The notes below the pieces were generated by a model. That model did no database searches and had not been told where the DNA came from. It saw only the letters and a program-made list of their open reading frames with translations. Shown in pieces: positions 31,441 through 35,509 of a stretch of 35,509 nucleotides of DNA; positions within the stretch are counted from its first letter, which is position 1, and each line of letters begins with the position of its first letter. This DNA is from Phenylobacterium sp. (lineage in GTDB: Bacteria > Pseudomonadota > Alphaproteobacteria > Caulobacterales > Caulobacteraceae). The DNA is taken from contig NZ_WGNY01000009.1 in assembly GCF_016124325.1 (NCBI RefSeq), forward strand, positions 1 through 35,509, given 5' to 3'. Made by a program: the position numbers and the translations under genes.

Positions 31441-33519
31441 CTAGGCCGCCGCGATCGCCCGTCCTTCGGCGTCGCGCCCGGCCCAGCGCATCAGGCAGGC
31501 GTGCAGGTCCTCCACGTCGATCGGCTTCTCGACGCTGTCGACCATCCCGGCCGCGCGCATGCGGGCGATCTGTTCGGGCAGCACGTCGGCGCTCATGGCG
31601 ACGATGGGCGTGAGCGCGGCGGGCCCCTTCAGGGCGCGGATCGCGCGGGTGGCCGAAAGCCCGTCCATCCCGGGCATGTGCACGTCCATGAGGATCAGGT
31701 CGTAGCGGCCCATCCGCACGGCCTCCACCGCCTCGTGGCCGTCGCAGGCCACGTCGGCCGTGCAGCCCAGCAGCCCCAGCAGCGTCACGCCCAGCTCGCG
31801 GTTCACCGGATGGTCGTCCACCAGCAGGATGTGGGCGCACAGCTCGCCGCCGTTGGCCTCGTCGCTCGTGGCGGACGAGACCGGCTCGGTGCGCTCCAGT
31901 TCGACGTCCATCCAGAAGGTCGAGCCTTCGCCGGGCGTCGAGGCGACGCCGACGCGGCCGCCCATCGCCTCGACCAGGCCCTTGGCGATGGCCAGGCCCA
32001 GGCCCGTGCCGCCGTAAGTGCGGCTGATCGAGCTGTCCACCTGGCGGAAGCGGTCGAACAGCACCGGCTGGGCTTCGGGCGCGATGCCGACGCCCGTGTC
32101 GACCACGGCGATGCGCAGGCGATCGGCGCCGTCGCCGGCCGGCGCGGCGCTCAGCGCCAGGGTCACGCCGCCCGTGTCGGTGAACTTCACGGCGTTGTTC
32201 AGGAAGTTGAGCAGCACCTGGCACAGCCGGTGGTCGTCGCAGACGTAGGCCGGCGCCAGCTCGCCCGCGACGGTCATGTTCAGCGACAGGCCCTTGCGTT
32301 CGGCCGTCTCGGTCACGATCGCCAGCGCATCGCGGCAGACCTGCTGCAGGTCGACGGGCTTGGGGTCCAGCTCCAGCCGCCCGGCTTCGACCTTCGAGAA
32401 GTCGAGGATGTCGTTGACGACGGTCAGCAGCGCCGCGCCCGAACGGCGGATCACGCCCACCTGGTCGCGCGCGGCCTCGGGCAGGTCGCCGCGTTCCAGC
32501 ACCTGGGCGAAGCCGATGATGGAGTTCAGGGGCGTGCGGATCTCGTGGCTCATGGTGGCCAGGAAGTCGGTCTTGGCCTCGGAGGCGGCGTTGGCGCGGT
32601 CGCGCGACCTGCGATCGGCGCGGGCCTGGCCGGCCAGCAGGGCTCGCAGGCGCTGCTGGTGGGTGGCGGTGAGCGCGGTGATGATGCCGGTCGTGAAGAC
32701 CATCGCCAGGTAGACCTGCGCGATCGTCACCTTGCGGTTGACGTCGCCAAAGCCGTCCAGCACCTGGGGCGGCCCGACGAACGCGACCATCGAGAACATG
32801 ACGGCGCAGATCAGCACCGTGGCCAGGGTCAGGGCGCGCTGCCCGAGGCGCAGGCCCAGCAGGGCCACCGCCGGGAACATCGCCAGGACGGCCAGTCCGC
32901 CCAGCGGCGCGAAGATCAGCGCGGTCAGGCCGGCGGCCACCAGCGCGCCGGCGGCGGCTTCCCACGGATTGAGGCGGACGGCTCTGCTCTCGCGCTGGCC
33001 CAGCAGCAGGATCGCCGGCAGCACCACCGACATCCCGAGGAACTTGGCCGCCAGACGGTTCATCACCATCACGGTCGGGAACTCGCCCTTCATGCCCAGG
33101 ACGACCAGTCCCACCAGGGCGGTTCCGACGATCAGCACGGGCAGCAGGGCCAGGAAGATCAGCCGCGCGAACCGGCCGGGCGTGGTGAGCCGCACGGTGT
33201 GCAACCGCCGCGCCAGGGTGCTGACGACCACCGCCTCGACGAAGTTCAGCAGCGAATAGGCGACCGCATCGAACAGCGAATGGCTGAACGCCAGCACCAC
33301 CGCGGTCTGGATCGCGAAGCCTGCCGCCAGGCAGGCCGGCGTCCAGCGGCGCGGCAGCAGGAGGATGGCGCCGATGACGAACGCGTTGGCGGTCCAGATG
33401 GTGTCGACGCCGCCCGCTTCCACACGCAGCACGTTGGTCAGCCAGAGGTTCAGGGTATAGGCGACGCACAGGATCCCAGCGACGACCGCCGGTTCTCGAC
33501 GCCTGTCTGCGTGTGACAC
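31441..33519 (-). CDS. Hybrid sensor histidine kinase with MASE1-like membrane domain and C-terminal receiver
   Basis: A 692-residue protein: a multi-pass membrane sensor (about residues 12-285) resembling MASE1, HisKA with H-box FLATMSHEIRTPLNSIIGFAQVL (His325), HATPase (NNAVKFTDTGG, VDTGVGI, GGTGLGLAIAKGLVEAMGG, about 435-550), and a receiver domain (about 570-690; HILLVDDHPVNRE, LILMDVHMPGMDG with Asp612). There is no Hpt domain, so a separate phosphotransferase is needed. The start is GTG at 33517-33519, with GGAG upstream. Signal unknown. It is convergent with plsY. Confidence 0.92.
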   Translation of the reverse strand: MSHADRRREPAVVAGILCVAYTLNLWLTNVLRVEAGGVDTIWTANAFVIGAILLLPRRWTPACLAAGFAIQTAVVLAFSHSLFDAVAYSLLNFVEAVVVSTLARRLHTVRLTTPGRFARLIFLALLPVLIVGTALVGLVVLGMKGEFPTVMVMNRLAAKFLGMSVVLPAILLLGQRESRAVRLNPWEAAAGALVAAGLTALIFAPLGGLAVLAMFPAVALLGLRLGQRALTLATVLICAVMFSMVAFVGPPQVLDGFGDVNRKVTIAQVYLAMVFTTGIITALTATHQQRLRALLAGQARADRRSRDRANAASEAKTDFLATMSHEIRTPLNSIIGFAQVLERGDLPEAARDQVGVIRRSGAALLTVVNDILDFSKVEAGRLELDPKPVDLQQVCRDALAIVTETAERKGLSLNMTVAGELAPAYVCDDHRLCQVLLNFLNNAVKFTDTGGVTLALSAAPAGDGADRLRIAVVDTGVGIAPEAQPVLFDRFRQVDSSISRTYGGTGLGLAIAKGLVEAMGGRVGVASTPGEGSTFWMDVELERTEPVSSATSDEANGGELCAHILLVDDHPVNRELGVTLLGLLGCTADVACDGHEAVEAVRMGRYDLILMDVHMPGMDGLSATRAIRALKGPAALTPIVAMSADVLPEQIARMRAAGMVDSVEKPIDVEDLHACLMRWAGRDAEGRAIAAA

Positions 33520-33692
33520 CTGTACTCCCTCGGCTGGGCTTGCGGTGCGACCGTAAGGACCGGAGGCGAACGAAGCCTTAAGGATACGATCCTCGGCGCC
33601 ACGCCGGCGATGGACGGCTTCACGCGGGTCCGGGTCACGCCGCGGATTGCGGCTCGCTCATTCGCGGAGCGAAGAACGGCCGGCGGCTTCGC

Positions 33693-34814
33693 CTACCGGT
33701 CCTGCAGCCAGCTCTCCGAGCGCATCTCCTGGAGCCGCGAGGCGGTGCGCTCGAACTCGAACGCGCCATCGCCCTCGGGATAGAGCAGGGTCGGCTCGGC
33801 TTCGGCGCGGACGATCAGGCGCGTGCGCGCCTCATAGAGCGCGTCGATCAGGATCACGAAGCGGCGCGCCTCCTCGCGGCGGTCGGGGGTGAGCCTGGGC
33901 ACGCCCTCGAGGAAGATCGTGTGGAAGCGCTCCGCCACGGCCACGTAGTCGTTCGGTCCCAGCGCCACCGAGCAGAGGCTCTCGAAGCTGGCGCGCAGCA
34001 GGCCGCCGGCGGCGTGCGGGAAATGCACCTTGCGGCCCAGAACCTCCAGGGTCTCGCCGTCCTCCTCCTCGGGGCCCAGCATGTCGCGCCACAGGGCCGC
34101 GGTCTGGCGGCGGTTGTCGGGATCGTCGGGCGAAAACCAGACGCCCGCGGCGCGCAGGCGGTCCAGCCGGTAGTCGTGGGGCCCGGCGATCGGGACCACG
34201 TCGACCTTGCGCTTGAGCAGGTCGATGAACGGCAGGAAGAGCTGGCGGTTGATGCCGTTCTTGTAGAGCTCGTCCGGCAGGCGGTTGGAGGTGGCCACGA
34301 GGGTCACGCCGCGCGCGAACAGCGCCTCGAACAGGCGGCCCAGGATCATGGCGTCGGCGATGTCGGTGACCTGGAACTCGTCGAAGCAGAGCAGGCGCGC
34401 GTCGCGGGCGACGACGTCGGCCACCGGCGGAATCGGGTCGTCGCCCTTGTGTTGGCCGAAGCGCGTCTTGCGCGCGGCGCGGTCGCCCTTGCGCCAGGCG
34501 TCGATGAGGCGGTGGATCTCGCCCATGAAGACATGGAAGTGCGTGCGGCGTTTCTTCTCGGCCCCGACGGCCTCGTAGAACAGGTCCATCAGCATCGACT
34601 TGCCGCGGCCCACCGGCCCCACGAGGTACACGCCGCGGATGGGCTCGGGATGGCGGCGCCTCAGCATGGCCAGGATGCCCCCTTCCGGCTCGTCGCCGGC
34701 CAGCTCGGCCTCCAGGCGCAGGAGCGGTTGCAGGGCGGCCGCCTGGGCCGGGTCGGGGCGGATGTCGCCCGAGCGGACGCGCGCGTCGTAGGCGGCTTGC
34801 AGGGCGGAGGCCAT
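33693..34814 (-). CDS. zapE: Cell division protein ZapE (AFG1-like ATPase)
   Basis: A 373-residue P-loop ATPase of the AFG1/ZapE family. Walker A GPVGRGKSMLMDLFYE (about 66-80), the family-specific HFHVFMGEIHRLID, Walker B RLLCFDEFQVTDIADAMIL, sensor TLVATSNRLPDELYKNGINRQLFLPFI, and a C-terminal FVILIDALYEARTRLIVRAEAEPTLLYP. In bacteria ZapE acts on the Z-ring; mitochondrial homologues help in protein quality control. The ATG at 34812-34814 begins the conserved first helix. The frame is open further upstream without support. It lies between the hybrid kinase gene and a divergent small gene. Confidence 0.93.
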   Translation of the reverse strand: MASALQAAYDARVRSGDIRPDPAQAAALQPLLRLEAELAGDEPEGGILAMLRRRHPEPIRGVYLVGPVGRGKSMLMDLFYEAVGAEKKRRTHFHVFMGEIHRLIDAWRKGDRAARKTRFGQHKGDDPIPPVADVVARDARLLCFDEFQVTDIADAMILGRLFEALFARGVTLVATSNRLPDELYKNGINRQLFLPFIDLLKRKVDVVPIAGPHDYRLDRLRAAGVWFSPDDPDNRRQTAALWRDMLGPEEEDGETLEVLGRKVHFPHAAGGLLRASFESLCSVALGPNDYVAVAERFHTIFLEGVPRLTPDRREEARRFVILIDALYEARTRLIVRAEAEPTLLYPEGDGAFEFERTASRLQEMRSESWLQDR

Positions 34815-34905
34815 CTTCCCCGCCGTAGCCGGGGCCAGCCCGGCGCGCAAGGAACGCGGACGCGGTCGAGCGTATTCTTCAATCGGAAGCCGAAAGGAGG
34901 GCCGA

Positions 34906-35148
34906 ATGGCCGATAGAGACGACCGCAGCGTCCCCCCGGGCGCGGAGGGGTTGGGCGAAGGCGTGCCCGCCAACGTCGACCTCACCAAGCTGGGCCAGCG
35001 CGACAATCCCCAGGAGGACTGGGGCGAGCCGGCGGACGAGGGCGTCCAGCATGGAGCCAGTCACGTCCGGCGGCAGACGGCCGGCGATCGCCTGCAGGGC
35101 GGCAAGACGCGCCGGGCCAACAAAGACATCGTCAGCCGGCGCAGCTGA
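34906..35148 (+). CDS. Small conserved charged protein of unknown function
   Basis: An 80-residue, highly hydrophilic protein, probably disordered (many Asp, Gln, Arg, Gly). It contains VDLTKLGQRDNPQEDWGEPADEG and ends GGKTRRANKDIVSRRS, a pattern I remember from unannotated alphaproteobacterial proteins. It has a strong ribosome binding site (AAGGAGG) at good spacing before the ATG at 34906, the best evidence that it is a real gene. Divergent from zapE; no function can be assigned. Confidence 0.75.
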   Translation: MADRDDRSVPPGAEGLGEGVPANVDLTKLGQRDNPQEDWGEPADEGVQHGASHVRRQTAGDRLQGGKTRRANKDIVSRRS

Positions 35149-35187
35149 GCGGCCAGGGCGTCGTCGTGAAGCCCTGGAGCCGGCGCG

Positions 35188-35509
35188 CTATTTCATCGTC
35201 GGGATGACGAATGCGGAGTCCTCGACGGCGCCCTCGGGCCAGCGGGCGGTGACGGTCTTGACCTTGGTCCAGAAGCGGACGCCCTCCATGCCGTGCTGGT
35301 TGGCGTCGCCGAAGGCGCTGCGCTTCCAGCCGCCGAAGGAGTGGTAGGCCACCGGCACCGGGATCGGGACGTTGATGCCCACCATGCCGACGTTGACCTG
35401 CTGGGCGAACTCCCTGGCCGCGCGGCCGTTGCGGGTGAAGATCGCCACGCCGTTGCCGTACTGGTGGGCGGACGGCAGGGCGACGGCCTCCTCGAAGCTC
35501 TCCGAGCGG
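35188..35509 (-). CDS. mmsA: CoA-acylating methylmalonate-semialdehyde dehydrogenase, C-terminal part (runs off the window)
   Basis: The last 106 or so codons of an aldehyde dehydrogenase-fold protein. The residues SESFEEAVALPSAHQYGNG, NVGMVGINVPIPVPVAYHSFGGWKRS and FGDANQHGMEGVRFWTKVKT are the C-terminal signature of MmsA, which converts methylmalonate or malonate semialdehyde to propionyl-CoA or acetyl-CoA in valine and inositol breakdown. The active-site Cys lies beyond the right edge. The stop codon is at 35188-35190. Confidence 0.95.
   Translation of the reverse strand, partial: RSESFEEAVALPSAHQYGNGVAIFTRNGRAAREFAQQVNVGMVGINVPIPVPVAYHSFGGWKRSAFGDANQHGMEGVRFWTKVKTVTARWPEGAVEDSAFVIPTMK

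Noticed and set aside
31501..33516. 671-codon plus-strand frame over the hybrid kinase gene
   Set aside because: The minus strand has H-box, ATPase and receiver motifs in order; the plus frame is His/Gln/Arg-rich shadow sequence.

Overview
The window is GC-rich chromosomal DNA, almost certainly from a member of the Caulobacteraceae (Caulobacter/Phenylobacterium type alphaproteobacterium). The main evidence is a DivL-type cell-cycle kinase with tyrosine in place of the phospho-accepting histidine, an MmcB gene behind an alphaproteobacterial GTTC-N7-GTTC LexA box, an ActS/RegB-ActR/RegA redox pair beside a SenC gene, and the order sdhC-D-A-B. No tRNA, rRNA, CRISPR array, transposase or prophage gene was seen.

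Layout: (1) 1-2973, minus strand: 5' part of atpA, then atpH, a small secreted Caulobacteraceae protein with its own terminator, and a DsbA-like thioredoxin-fold lipoprotein. (2) 3160-5184: a class A penicillin-binding protein. (3) 5345-8174, minus: a YgjP-like metallopeptidase, an intracellular PHA depolymerase and a SenC/SCO1 copper protein, divergent from regB-regA (8227-10240). (4) 10273-11807: mmcB with LexA box, a lipocalin and a VOC protein. (5) 11817-14306: two tandem paralogous ferritin-like diiron proteins. (6) 14415-15378: a small zincin overlapping an unknown gene. (7) 15491-17812: divL. (8) 18008-19826: a secreted protein of unknown function and a LuxR-type regulator, with extragenic palindromes. 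(9) 20282-24027: 2Fe-2S ferredoxin, ferredoxin reductase, a divergent CYP153-type P450 and a TetR regulator, together a three-component alkane/fatty-acid omega-hydroxylase set. (10) 24046-29613, minus: a lipoprotein of the endonuclease/exonuclease/phosphatase fold, then the succinate dehydrogenase operon sdhC-sdhD-sdhA-sdhB with a translationally coupled Sel1-repeat gene. (11) 29802-31391: LysR regulator and plsY. (12) 31441-35509: hybrid histidine kinase, ZapE/AFG1 ATPase, a small charged protein, and the 3' end of mmsA.

Most of the window is conserved core genome: respiration, envelope, cell cycle, redox sensing and DNA repair. The part most likely to hold something undescribed is the pair of diiron paralogues (11817-14306) together with the P450 redox partners (20282-23407). 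The promoter of the upstream diiron gene and the promoter of the ferredoxin reductase carry nearly the same TGACG-N4-CGTCA palindrome, which suggests that one regulator controls both. The two diiron genes also share DNA tracts that are almost identical at silent positions, suggesting recent duplication or gene conversion.
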